The notes under the pieces are model-generated. The model made no database searches and was not told the origin of the DNA. It saw only the letters and a program-made list of their open reading frames with translations. Positions 35,412-43,593 of a stretch of DNA of 64,000 nucleotides are shown here, in pieces. Source of the stretch: Candidatus Flexicrinis affinis (GTDB taxonomy: Bacteria > Chloroflexota > Anaerolineae > Aggregatilineales > Phototrophicaceae); the NCBI GenBank assembly GCA_016716525.1, contig JADJWE010000002.1, positions 628,155 through 692,154 on the forward strand, in the 5' to 3' direction. Position 1 is the first letter of the stretch; each line of letters begins with the position of its first letter. The position numbers and the translations under genes were made by a program.

Positions 35412-35466
35412 CGTTTCCGCCAGTTCTGTCAGTGACCATTTACCGAGGAAAAAGGAGCAACAACCC

Positions 35467-35640
35467 ATGACCGCCCTGCCCGCCTGCCCGACCTGTGACG
35501 CCGCCGTACCCGTTCCGGCCGACGTCGTCGCCAACGAACTGATTAGCTGCCCGGACTGCGGCAGCGATTTGGAAGTCCTCAGCTTGAGCCCGTTGACGCT
35601 CGACCTCGCGCCGGACGTCGAAGAAGATTGGGGCGAGTAG
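35467..35640 (+). CDS. lysW: LysW amino-group carrier protein
   Basis: This 57-residue protein carries alpha-aminoadipate (and derived intermediates) through lysine biosynthesis on its C-terminal glutamate. It begins MTALPACPTCDAAVPVP; two CxxC pairs (CPTC and CPDC) bind zinc in a small zinc-ribbon, and it ends exactly with the hallmark EDWGE. The start has an AAAGGAG site 8 nt upstream. It is the first gene of the operon and lies only 2 nt before lysX. Loading by LysX protects the amino group and gives the enzymes an acidic handle. The same carrier can serve ornithine synthesis in some archaea; the homocitrate genes here point to lysine. Confidence 0.96.
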   Translation: MTALPACPTCDAAVPVPADVVANELISCPDCGSDLEVLSLSPLTLDLAPDVEEDWGE

Positions 35641-35642
35641 TC

Positions 35643-36542
35643 ATGCGAGTCGCGCTGCTCATCACCCACGTCCGCCCGGAAGAGAAGCTGCTGCTTGCGG
35701 CGTTCGACGCGCGCGGCGTCGCGCCCGACGTCATCCTCGACCGCGACCTCGTGTTCGACCTCACCGCCGGGCCGGAGCAGCTCGCCCCAAGCGGCGTGCC
35801 GTGGTCGGCGTACGATGTCGTATTCGAGCGCTGCGTGAGTACGTCGCGCGGGATGTACGCCCTCGCCGTGCTGAACAGTTGGGGCATACGCACCGTCAAC
35901 GCGTACCAGACGGCCGTCACCTGCGGCGACAAGCTTCTGACGACGTTGGCGCTGGCCCGCGCGGGCATCCCGCAGCCGCAGGCGACCGTCGGATTCACGG
36001 AAGAATCGGCCATGAGCGCCATCGCCGCGGTCGGTTATCCCGCCGTCCTCAAGCCGGTGACCGGATCGTGGGGCCGTCTGCTGGCGCGCGTCAACGACCG
36101 CGACGCGGCCGAAGCCATCCTCGAACACCGCTTCACACTGGGCGACTGGACTCAACACTCGATCTACGCGCAACAGTTCGTCGAAAAGCCGGGCCGCGAC
36201 ATCCGCGCGTTCGTCGTCGGAAGCCGCACGATCTGCGCGGTGTACCGCACGTCGGCGCATTGGATCACGAACACGGCACGCGGCGGCACGACCAGCAGCT
36301 GCCCGGTCACCGACGAACTGGACGAGCTGTGCGTGCGCGCGGCCAATGCGGTCGGCGGCGGCATGCTGGCGCTCGACGTGTTCGAGTCGCCGGACGGGCT
36401 GGTGGTCAACGAGATCAACCACACCATGGAGTTCCGCAACTCGATCGCGCCGACCGGCGTGGACATCCCGGCGGCCATGATCGACTTCGTGCTCGCGCCG
36501 CTGACGCGGTCGGTTGCGCCCAACACGGAGGCCCCGCTGTGA
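35643..36542 (+). CDS. lysX: LysW-alpha-aminoadipate ligase
   Basis: The 299-residue ATP-grasp ligase joins alpha-aminoadipate to the C-terminal Glu of LysW. Visible landmarks are VVFERCVSTSRGMYAL, the ATP-binding FPAVLKPVTGSWGRLL-type segment (YPAVLKPVTGSWGRLLARV), the strand FVEKPGRDIRAFVVG and the metal-binding VVNEINHTMEFRNS near the C-terminus. The substrate loop YRTSAHWITNTARGG follows the LysX/ArgX pattern; it cannot be assigned to lysine or arginine by eye, but operon content favours lysine. Its stop overlaps the lysY start as GTGA. Confidence 0.93.
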   Translation: MRVALLITHVRPEEKLLLAAFDARGVAPDVILDRDLVFDLTAGPEQLAPSGVPWSAYDVVFERCVSTSRGMYALAVLNSWGIRTVNAYQTAVTCGDKLLTTLALARAGIPQPQATVGFTEESAMSAIAAVGYPAVLKPVTGSWGRLLARVNDRDAAEAILEHRFTLGDWTQHSIYAQQFVEKPGRDIRAFVVGSRTICAVYRTSAHWITNTARGGTTSSCPVTDELDELCVRAANAVGGGMLALDVFESPDGLVVNEINHTMEFRNSIAPTGVDIPAAMIDFVLAPLTRSVAPNTEAPL

Positions 36543-37564
36543 TCTCGGTCGGAATCGTCGGGGCGAGCGGATACACCGGCGGCGAGTTGATTCGCCTGCT
36601 GCTGGGGCATCCGCACGTCGACGTCACGCAGGTGACCAGCCGCGAGAACGCCGGCCAGTTCGTCTACGCCGCGCATCCCCACCTGCGCGGCGGCACACCG
36701 CTGCGCTTCATTCATCCGGACGCGCTCGAGCCGTGCGACGTGTTGTTTCTGTGCCTTCCGCACGGCGTCGCCAGCCGCGAGATCGACCGATACGCCGCGC
36801 TCGCGCCGACACTCATCGACCTGTCCGCTGATTTCCGGCTGCGCGATCTGTCGCTGTACGAACGCGTGTACGGTGGAGCGCACGCCGCGCCGCGGTGGGT
36901 CGACCGATTCGTGTACGGCCTGCCCGAGGTCAACCGCGAGGCGCTGCGCGGCGCGTCGTACGCCAGCGGTGTCGGCTGCAACGCCACTACGGTCAACCTC
37001 GCCCTGCTGCCGCTCGTACGTGCTGGACTGCTCGCCCGTGCCAGCGCCGAAGTGAAGGTCGGGTCGTCGGAAGGAGGCGCGGAGGTGAATGACGGGTCGC
37101 ATCATCCGATTCGCAGCGGCGCGGTGCGGGCGTACAAGGCCACCGGCCACCGTCACCATGCCGAGGTGACGCAAATTCTAGGCGACGTGCCGGTGCGGTT
37201 CGCGGTCACGGCAATCGAGATGGTGCGCGGCGTGCATGTCACGGCGCACGTCGACCTCACGCGGCCAATCACCGACAAAGACCTGTGGGCGGCCTATCGC
37301 GGCGCGTACGGCAGCGAGCCGTTCATCCGGCTTGTGGCGGCGAAATCCGGTCTGCATCGCCTCCCCGAACCCCGCCTTGTCGCCGGGACGAACTATTGCG
37401 ACATCGGCTGGGAACTGGACGCGGACGATCCGACCCACGTGGTGATCGTGGCGGCGCTCGACAATTTGGGCAAAGGCGCGGCCGGCAGCGCAATTCAGTG
37501 CATGAACCTCATGCGCGGCTTCGACGAGCGCGACGGCCTGCGCTTGTTTGCCGCCTATCCATGA
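36539..37564 (+). CDS. lysY: LysW-gamma-L-alpha-aminoadipyl-6-phosphate reductase
   Basis: The 341-residue ArgC-like reductase converts the LysW-bound aminoadipyl phosphate to the semialdehyde with NADPH. Rossmann start VGIVGASGYTGGELIRLL, DVLFLCLPHGVAS, LIDLSADFRLRD, the active-site YASGVGCNAT (Cys), the HHPIRSGAVRAYKATGHRHH stretch and ALDNLGKGAAGSA are typical. Translation starts at a GTG overlapping the lysX stop by 4 nt. A 273-nt repeat-filled gap separates it from lysZ, the only sizeable interruption in the operon. Confidence 0.93.
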   Translation: MISVGIVGASGYTGGELIRLLLGHPHVDVTQVTSRENAGQFVYAAHPHLRGGTPLRFIHPDALEPCDVLFLCLPHGVASREIDRYAALAPTLIDLSADFRLRDLSLYERVYGGAHAAPRWVDRFVYGLPEVNREALRGASYASGVGCNATTVNLALLPLVRAGLLARASAEVKVGSSEGGAEVNDGSHHPIRSGAVRAYKATGHRHHAEVTQILGDVPVRFAVTAIEMVRGVHVTAHVDLTRPITDKDLWAAYRGAYGSEPFIRLVAAKSGLHRLPEPRLVAGTNYCDIGWELDADDPTHVVIVAALDNLGKGAAGSAIQCMNLMRGFDERDGLRLFAAYP

Positions 37565-37837
37565 GGAACCAGTTTTCAGGAATCAGTCGTCAGAGAGAGT
37601 CCGTGCGTCGGTATGTAGGGGCGACCCGCTGGGTCGCCCGCAGGCGCCATTCCCAACCCTATCGTAGGCACACGGCATGCCGTGTCCGCCGGCAGCATCA
37701 CCGTTCCGCAAGGGTGGCCCGCTGGGTCACCCACCAAACCATGTCCGTGCGAATGATCTTGACTTTACACAACGCATTGTCCTTCTCTCCTCTCCCCTTG
37801 AGGGAGAGGGGCCGGGGGTGAGGGGTAACCACATCAC
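37565..37837. repeat. Cluster of palindromic and C/T-rich repeats inside the lysine operon
   Basis: Between lysY and lysZ lie GTCAG-type repeats (37565-37595), the palindromes GGGCGACCCGCTGGGTCGCC (about 37618-37638) and GGCACACGGCATGCCGTGTC (about 37666-37685), a GGTGGCCCGCTGGGTCACCC unit (about 37714-37733), and a half copy of the C/T-rich MITE-like repeat (37786-37829). No gene or clear terminator is seen. Confidence 0.75.
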
Positions 37838-38653
37838 ATGAACGACCTTCTCGTGATCAAAGTCGGCGGAGCATCAGGTCTCGACCTTGACGCATGCGCC
37901 CGCGACATCGCGGCGATCGCGGCGGAGCGACCCGTCATGCTGGTGCATGGCGTGAGTGCTGCGCTCGATGCTCTGTGCGCCGAGCGAGGCGTGCCGGTGC
38001 GCACACTGACATCGCCCTCAGGCCACGCCTCGCGTTACACCGACGCGGCAACACGCGACCTGTACGTCGAGGCGGCCAGCATCGTCGGGCGCACGTGGGC
38101 CGACGCGCTGGCCCGACACGGCGCGCAGGCAAAGGTTGCCGTCCCGGCGGTCACGGCCGAGCGCAAGGACGCTGTGCGGGCGGTGATCGATGGCCGCGTA
38201 CGCATTGTGCGCGACGACTACACCGGCAGCATCACCGGCGCTGAAACGAGTGCGCTTAGTGATCTGCTGAACCTAGGCGCCGTTCCCGTCGTCCCGCCGA
38301 TTGCTACCAGCACCGACGGACTGCTCAACGTCGACGGCGACCGTGCCGCCGCGGCGCTAGCCTCGGCGCTCGGTGCACACACCCTGCTGATCCTGAGCAA
38401 CGTGCGCGGGCTGTATCGGGACGCTGCCGATCCGGACTCGCTGGTGACGCAGGTCCCGCCGCAGGCGATGTCGCAGGCGTTGGAGTGGGCGGCAGGCCGC
38501 ATGAAGCGCAAGGTCATCGCCGCGCAGGAAGCGTTGGCTGGCCGCGTCGCGCGGGTCGTGATCGGCGATGGACGGCGCGAGACGCCGGTGCGCGATGGTT
38601 TGGCCGGTGTCGGCACCGTGTTCAGCGCCGCACATGACGGAGTGGAGGTCTAG
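37838..38653 (+). CDS. lysZ: LysW-aminoadipate kinase
   Basis: The 271-residue amino acid kinase phosphorylates the delta-carboxyl of LysW-bound alpha-aminoadipate. It is ArgB-like: LLVIKVGGASGLDLD at the N-terminus, VMLVHGVSAALDALC, the nucleotide region VVPPIATSTDGLLNVDGDRAA and the C-terminal GRMKRKVIAAQEAL. It has no strong ribosome site of its own, and it follows the repeat cluster, so expression must come by readthrough from lysY. It is 4 nt upstream of lysJ. Confidence 0.92.
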   Translation: MNDLLVIKVGGASGLDLDACARDIAAIAAERPVMLVHGVSAALDALCAERGVPVRTLTSPSGHASRYTDAATRDLYVEAASIVGRTWADALARHGAQAKVAVPAVTAERKDAVRAVIDGRVRIVRDDYTGSITGAETSALSDLLNLGAVPVVPPIATSTDGLLNVDGDRAAAALASALGAHTLLILSNVRGLYRDAADPDSLVTQVPPQAMSQALEWAAGRMKRKVIAAQEALAGRVARVVIGDGRRETPVRDGLAGVGTVFSAAHDGVEV

Positions 38654-38657
38654 GCCC

Positions 38658-39857
38658 ATGAACGATGCAGTCACGTCGACAGCAGCGGCGATCGAAGACC
38701 GCTTTACGTCCGGCGCGTACACGAAGCGCCCGCTGACGCTGGTGCGCGGTCAAGGCAGCACCGTCTGGGACGACGCCGGCAGCACGTACCTCGATCTCAC
38801 CAGCGGGCAGGGCGTGGCGCTGCTCGGCCATGCGCATCCGGCGGTCGCGTCGGCGGTCAGTGATCAGGCGTCGACGTTGATCACGTGTGCCGAGGCGTTC
38901 TACAACGACCGCCGCGCCGAGCTGTACGCCCTGCTCAACGACGTGCTGAACGATGACACAGCGGATGCGGCAGGGGATTGGCGCTTCTTCCTGTGCAACA
39001 GCGGCGCCGAGGCCAACGAAGCGGCGCTCAAGGCTGCACGCCTGCTGACCGGGCGCAGCGGGATCGTCGCCGCCAAGCGCGGGTTCCACGGGCGGACGCT
39101 GGGCGCTCTGGGTGCGACGTTCAACCCGGACTACCGCAGCCCGTTCGCCGGGTGGACGCCGGATGTAACACACATCGCATACAACGACGTCGCGGCGGCT
39201 GACGCCGCGATCACCGATCAGACCGCCGCCGTGCTGATCGAAGCCGTTCAAGGCGAAGGCGGTGTGCATCTGGCCGACGCGGAATGGCTGCGCACGATCC
39301 GGCACCTTTGCACCGAGCGCGGCGCGCTGCTGATCGTCGACGAGGTGCAGTCGGGTTTGGGGCGCTGCGGACGCTGGTTCGCCTATCAGCACGCGGACAT
39401 CACGCCGGACGTCGTGACGCTTGGCAAGGGCATCGCCGGCGGCGTGCCGATGGGGGCAGCGGCATGGCGCGCGGAACTCGGCACCATTCCGTCTGCGACG
39501 CATGGCAGCACCTTCGGCGGCAATCCGCTGGCGTGCGCGGCGGCCACTGCCGCCATCGGCGCGCTGCGTGAGATCGAGGCGCCGGCGCGGGCCGACCGCC
39601 TCGGCGCATGGGCGCGCGAGTGGCTGACCGCGCGTGACATCCCCGGCGTGCGTGAGGTGCGCGGCGCGGGGCTGATGATCGGAATCGAGCTGCGGACGCG
39701 CGTCACACCGGTGCTGCAAGCCTTGCAGGCGCGCGGCGTGCTGGCGCTCCCGGCAGGCAAGACCGTCCTGCGCCTCCTCCCGCCGCTGGTGATCGACCAG
39801 TCCGAACTCGAGTTCGCGTTGGCGCAGGTTGAGGCGGTGCTGCGTGAGCTCGCTTGA
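38658..39857 (+). CDS. lysJ: LysW-gamma-L-lysine aminotransferase
   Basis: The 399-residue class III aminotransferase forms LysW-bound lysine from the semialdehyde, with glutamate as donor, and is ArgD-like. Motifs: GQGSTVWDDAGSTYLDL, FFLCNSGAEANEAALK (PLP phosphate), ALLIVDEVQSGLGRCG (Asp contacting PLP), VVTLGKGIAGGVPMGA (PLP lysine) and THGSTFGGNPLACAAA. The start at 38658 follows GTGGAGG. The last codons overlap the lysK start. Confidence 0.93.
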   Translation: MNDAVTSTAAAIEDRFTSGAYTKRPLTLVRGQGSTVWDDAGSTYLDLTSGQGVALLGHAHPAVASAVSDQASTLITCAEAFYNDRRAELYALLNDVLNDDTADAAGDWRFFLCNSGAEANEAALKAARLLTGRSGIVAAKRGFHGRTLGALGATFNPDYRSPFAGWTPDVTHIAYNDVAAADAAITDQTAAVLIEAVQGEGGVHLADAEWLRTIRHLCTERGALLIVDEVQSGLGRCGRWFAYQHADITPDVVTLGKGIAGGVPMGAAAWRAELGTIPSATHGSTFGGNPLACAAATAAIGALREIEAPARADRLGAWAREWLTARDIPGVREVRGAGLMIGIELRTRVTPVLQALQARGVLALPAGKTVLRLLPPLVIDQSELEFALAQVEAVLRELA

Positions 39858-40962
39858 TTCTGGGGTCGAGCTGCTGGAGTCGTTGGTGCGGATTCCGTCG
39901 ATCTCCGGCGAAGAGAACGCCGCAAGCGCGCACCTCGTCGCCTGGATGGACCAGCACGGCGCGTCGCGCGCCTTCGTCGACGATGCCGGGAATGCCGTCG
40001 GAATCTGGGGCCGCGGCCCGCGCCAGATCGTCTTGCTCGGGCACATCGACACCGTCGGCGGGTTTCCCGACGTGCGCCGCGAGGGCGAACTGCTCTATGG
40101 GCGCGGCACGGTCGACGCGAAGGGTCCGCTGTGCGCGTTTGCGGCCGCGGCGAGCATGGCGACCGTGCCGGAGGGCTGGCAGGTCGTCGTGATCGGCGCG
40201 GTCGAGGAAGAGTGCCCGACCAGCGCCGGTGCGCACTACGCGATCGGGCAGTATGCGCCCGAGCTGTGCGTGATCGGCGAACCGTCGCGGTGGGATCGGC
40301 TGACACTGGGCTACAAGGGCCGGCTGATCGCAGACGCCACGCTGGCCCGATCAAACGCCCATAGCGCCGGCCAATCCGCGACCACCGCCGAAGCCGCATT
40401 CACGGTATGGCGTGCGGTGTCCGACTATGCGAACCGGCTCAATGACGGCCACACGCGCGTGTTCGACCAGTTGGACGCTTCGCTCACGCGGATCAACACG
40501 GCCGACGACGGCTTGACGCAATCGGCCGCCATGACGTTCGGATTTCGCTTGCCGCCAACCGTCGATCCTCAGGCGCTCGAACACGATATCCGCGACCTTG
40601 TGACGACATCTGCGCCGCACGGCACCACAATTCAAATGCGATTCACGTCGCACACGCCGGCCTTCGCCGCCGAACGCGACAACGTGCTCTCGCGGCTGTT
40701 TCGCGGCGCGATCCGCGCCGAAGGCGGCACACCAGCCTTTGTGATGAAGACCGGCACCAGCGACATGAACCTCGCCGGTCCGGCGTGGGCCTGCCCGATC
40801 CTGGCCTACGGCCCCGGCGACTCAGCACTGGATCACACGCCCGACGAGCACATCGACCTCGATGAATACCGCCGTTCGATTCGCATCCTGACGCGTGTAC
40901 TCAACGCGCTTCCGCTCGAACCCGCAACCCAGCCCTCAACGGAGACTCCGCATGCCCTTTGA
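39844..40962 (+). CDS. lysK: LysW-lysine hydrolase
   Basis: The 372-residue metallopeptidase (M20 family) frees lysine from LysW. It shows VLLGHIDTVGGFPDV (metal His and Asp), GRGTVDAKGPLCAF, GAVEEECPTSAGA (catalytic Glu-Glu), VIGEPSRWDRLTLGYKGRL and the C-terminal YGPGDSALDHTPDEHI with the last metal His. I chose GTG 39844, which overlaps the lysJ stop by 14 nt; a TTG at 39829 is possible. The stop overlaps the homocitrate synthase start by 11 nt. Confidence 0.92.
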   Translation: MSSLDSGVELLESLVRIPSISGEENAASAHLVAWMDQHGASRAFVDDAGNAVGIWGRGPRQIVLLGHIDTVGGFPDVRREGELLYGRGTVDAKGPLCAFAAAASMATVPEGWQVVVIGAVEEECPTSAGAHYAIGQYAPELCVIGEPSRWDRLTLGYKGRLIADATLARSNAHSAGQSATTAEAAFTVWRAVSDYANRLNDGHTRVFDQLDASLTRINTADDGLTQSAAMTFGFRLPPTVDPQALEHDIRDLVTTSAPHGTTIQMRFTSHTPAFAAERDNVLSRLFRGAIRAEGGTPAFVMKTGTSDMNLAGPAWACPILAYGPGDSALDHTPDEHIDLDEYRRSIRILTRVLNALPLEPATQPSTETPHAL

Positions 40963-42313
40963 CCGTTTCGCTATCATTGAAAGCACGCTCCGCGAGGGCG
41001 AGCAGTTTAGCACCGCGACCTTCACGACCGCGCAGAAGATCGAGATCGCCACCATGCTGGATGACTTCGGCGTCGAGATGATCGAGATGACATCGCCGGT
41101 CGCCAGCCCGCAAAGCGCCGCAGACGTGCGCGCCGTGGTCGGGCTTGGGTTGAATGCCCGCATCCTCACCCACATCCGCTGCAAGCGCGAGGATGCCATG
41201 CAGGCGCTCGAAACCGGCGTGCACGGCGTCGATATCGTGATCGGGACGTCACCGCAGTTGATGCAGCACAGCCACGGCAAGTCCGTGCGCCAGATCATCG
41301 ACTCGGCGCTGGACGTGCTTACATTTGTGCGGGAGCAGAAGCCCGACGTCATCCTGCGCTTCAGCACTGAGGACAGTTTCCGCAGCAAAGAATCGGATCT
41401 GCTGCGCGTGTATCTGGCGGTTGCCGACAGCGGACTCGTAGATCGGCTTGGCGTCGCCGACACGGTCGGGATTGCCACACCCAGCCGCACGTTCGAACTG
41501 GTGCATCAGTTGGTGCGATTGACCGGACTCGACATCGAGTTCCACGGCCACAACGACTCGTGCTGCGCGGTCGCCAACGCCACGGCGGCGCTCGAAGCCG
41601 GCGCGACTCACATCGACACGACCATTCTCGGCATCGGCGAACGCAACGGCATTACCCCGCTGGGCGGGCTGATCGCCCGCTTGTACACGCTCAACCGCGA
41701 CTATGTCGCCAAGTACAACCTGCCGCTGCTGCCGCAGTTGGACGCGCTGATCAGCCGCTTGTGTGATCTGCCGATCCCATTCAACAACACGATCACCGGC
41801 AGCAGCGCGTTCATCCACAAGGCCGGTATCCACGCCAAAGCGGTATTGGCCGACCCGACAACCTACGAGGCCATCAATCCCGGAGATTTCGGCTTGAGCC
41901 GCGAGATTGCCATCGGCCATCGGCTGACCGGCTGGAACGCCATCCGTGACCGGGCGGCAGTACTGGGCTTGGCGATCGACGACGCGACGATTCAGGACGT
42001 CACACGGGTCATCAAGGCGCGCGCCGACGAGCGCCCGATGACGGGCGCGGAGATTGACGCGCTGCTGCGCGAGGCGGCAGGAGCAACCCTCACCCCCGGC
42101 CCCTCTCCCTCAGGGGGAGAGGGGGAGAGAGCTTCGCGTGTACCTGACTTTCCGGAAGGCTATTCCTCAAGTGAGAAACCTGAGCGCACCTTTTCACACA
42201 ACGCAGATTTATCTCCAGATTGTGAGCCTAATCCCCCTCTCCCTGATGACCAGCGGGAACACCGAAGGTCGGGAGAGGGGCTAGGGGTGAGGGTCAACGG
42301 GGTGAGGGCTTGA
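40952..42313 (+). CDS. Homocitrate synthase with a repeat-derived C-terminal extension
   Basis: This enzyme condenses acetyl-CoA with 2-oxoglutarate, the first step of the alpha-aminoadipate route. The catalytic TIM barrel is clear: IIESTLREGEQFST, FGVEMIEMTSPVASP, the HxH metal site EFHGHNDSCCAVANA and GIGERNGITPLGG, then AFIHKAGIHAKAV. Normal homology ends near residue 378. The remaining 75 residues (from ATLTPGPSPSGGEGER) are encoded by a MITE-like element at 42085-42294 and have low-complexity, repeat-derived composition. It starts at ATG 40952 with a GGAG site and ends 2 nt before lysT. In Thermus the enzyme is lysine feedback-inhibited; that cannot be read from sequence here. Confidence 0.93.
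   Translation: MPFDRFAIIESTLREGEQFSTATFTTAQKIEIATMLDDFGVEMIEMTSPVASPQSAADVRAVVGLGLNARILTHIRCKREDAMQALETGVHGVDIVIGTSPQLMQHSHGKSVRQIIDSALDVLTFVREQKPDVILRFSTEDSFRSKESDLLRVYLAVADSGLVDRLGVADTVGIATPSRTFELVHQLVRLTGLDIEFHGHNDSCCAVANATAALEAGATHIDTTILGIGERNGITPLGGLIARLYTLNRDYVAKYNLPLLPQLDALISRLCDLPIPFNNTITGSSAFIHKAGIHAKAVLADPTTYEAINPGDFGLSREIAIGHRLTGWNAIRDRAAVLGLAIDDATIQDVTRVIKARADERPMTGAEIDALLREAAGATLTPGPSPSGGEGERASRVPDFPEGYSSSEKPERTFSHNADLSPDCEPNPPLPDDQREHRRSGEGLGVRVNGVRA
42085..42294. mobile_element. MITE-like element inserted in the 3' end of the homocitrate synthase gene
   Basis: The ends are inverted repeats: AACCCTCACCCCCGGCCCCT ... at 42085-42110 against the complement of 42271-42294 (GGGAGAGGGGCTAGGGGTGA ...). 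The arm at the left also folds on itself (CCCCTCTCCCTCAGGGGGAG). The 210-bp element is the same family as the copies at 7598, 7881, 27508 and 37786, but this one is read through as protein. Confidence 0.7.
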
Positions 42314-42315
42314 GC

Positions 42316-43593
42316 ATGCACACCTTCGCTGAGAAAGCCCTTGCCCACGCCGCAGGTGTCTCGAGCGTCAGTGCGGGCGACGTGCTCGATATCCGGCCCG
42401 ATGTCGTGTTCAGCCACGACAACAGCGCCGCGATCCTGCGCATCTTCAACCAGATCGGCGCGCCGGCCGTAGTACGGCCTGAGCGCATCGCGATTACGCT
42501 CGACCACGCCGTGCCGGCGCCGACCACCGCTCACGCGCAGAACCACGCCGATATCCGCGCTTTCACGGCGCAGCACGGCATCCGGTTGTTCGAGATCGGG
42601 CGCGGCATCTGCCACCAAGTCTTGAGCGAGGAAGCCATCGTGCTCCCCGGCGAGGTCGTGTTGGGGGCGGACAGCCACACTACGCATTTCGGATGGCTCG
42701 GGGCGTTCGGCATGGGGATTGGGCGCACCGAAGTCGCCGCGTTGTGGGCGACCGGCACCCTTTGGATTCGCGTGCCCGAGACGCTCCAGATCACGTTGAC
42801 GGGCCGCATCCCCGGCGGGGTCACCGCCAAAGACATCGCGCTGGCGATCCTCGGCCGGTGGACGGTTGAAGGAGCGGACTACCGTGCGGTCGAGTTCGCT
42901 GGCGATGCGCTGGCCGACATCCCGCTGGACGACCGCCCCGTATTGCCCAACATGATGAGCGAGTTCGGCGCGATCAGCGCGTACATGCCGCCGGATCAGA
43001 CCGTGCTCGACTACGCGGCGTCACGCGCCTCTCGAACGTTCACGCCGCTGTACCCGGATGCGGGCGCGACGTACAGCGAGCGGGTGACGGTCGATGTCTC
43101 CGCGCTGGAGCCGCTGATCGCCCTGCCCGACCAACCCGACCGCGTCGCGCCACTCTCGCAAGTCGTAGGCACACCGATTCAGCAGGCTTTCGTCGGTACG
43201 TGCACCGGCGGGCGCTACAGCGACCTCGCGGCGGCGGCGGCGGTTGTGCGAGGGCGGAAAGTGCGTTCGCGCCTGATCGTCATCCCGGCCAGCGCACAAG
43301 TGCTCAGCCGGGCGATGCGCACCGGCGTGCTGCAGGACTTGATCGACGCGGGTGCTGCGCTCGGGACACCCGGATGCGGGCCGTGTATGGGCAATCACCT
43401 CGGCGTGCCCGCGCCGGACGAGGCGACAATCAGCACGGGAAGCCGCAACTTCAAGGGCCGGATGGGTACGGCGGGCGCACCCGTGTATCTTGCCAACGCG
43501 GCGGTCGTGGCGGCCAGTGCGGTCGCCGGGCACATCATCAGCCCGGAGGCGGTAGTGAGCGGCGGACTGCGCCCCGCGGAGGAACCGGCATGA
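42316..43593 (+). CDS. lysT: Homoaconitase large subunit
   Basis: The 425-residue protein is the [4Fe-4S] subunit that converts homocitrate to homoisocitrate via cis-homoaconitate, and is LeuC-like. Cluster and active-site motifs are GADSHTTHFGWLGAFGMGIG, FVGTCTGGRYSDL (Cys), and GTPGCGPCMGNHLGV (two Cys), with STGSRNFKGRMG near the end. The ATG at 42316 lies just after the stop of the repeat-extended homocitrate synthase. Its own stop overlaps lysU as ATGA. The 3-isopropylmalate isomerase of leucine synthesis is a near relative; operon context favours lysine. Confidence 0.92.
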   Translation: MHTFAEKALAHAAGVSSVSAGDVLDIRPDVVFSHDNSAAILRIFNQIGAPAVVRPERIAITLDHAVPAPTTAHAQNHADIRAFTAQHGIRLFEIGRGICHQVLSEEAIVLPGEVVLGADSHTTHFGWLGAFGMGIGRTEVAALWATGTLWIRVPETLQITLTGRIPGGVTAKDIALAILGRWTVEGADYRAVEFAGDALADIPLDDRPVLPNMMSEFGAISAYMPPDQTVLDYAASRASRTFTPLYPDAGATYSERVTVDVSALEPLIALPDQPDRVAPLSQVVGTPIQQAFVGTCTGGRYSDLAAAAAVVRGRKVRSRLIVIPASAQVLSRAMRTGVLQDLIDAGAALGTPGCGPCMGNHLGVPAPDEATISTGSRNFKGRMGTAGAPVYLANAAVVAASAVAGHIISPEAVVSGGLRPAEEPA

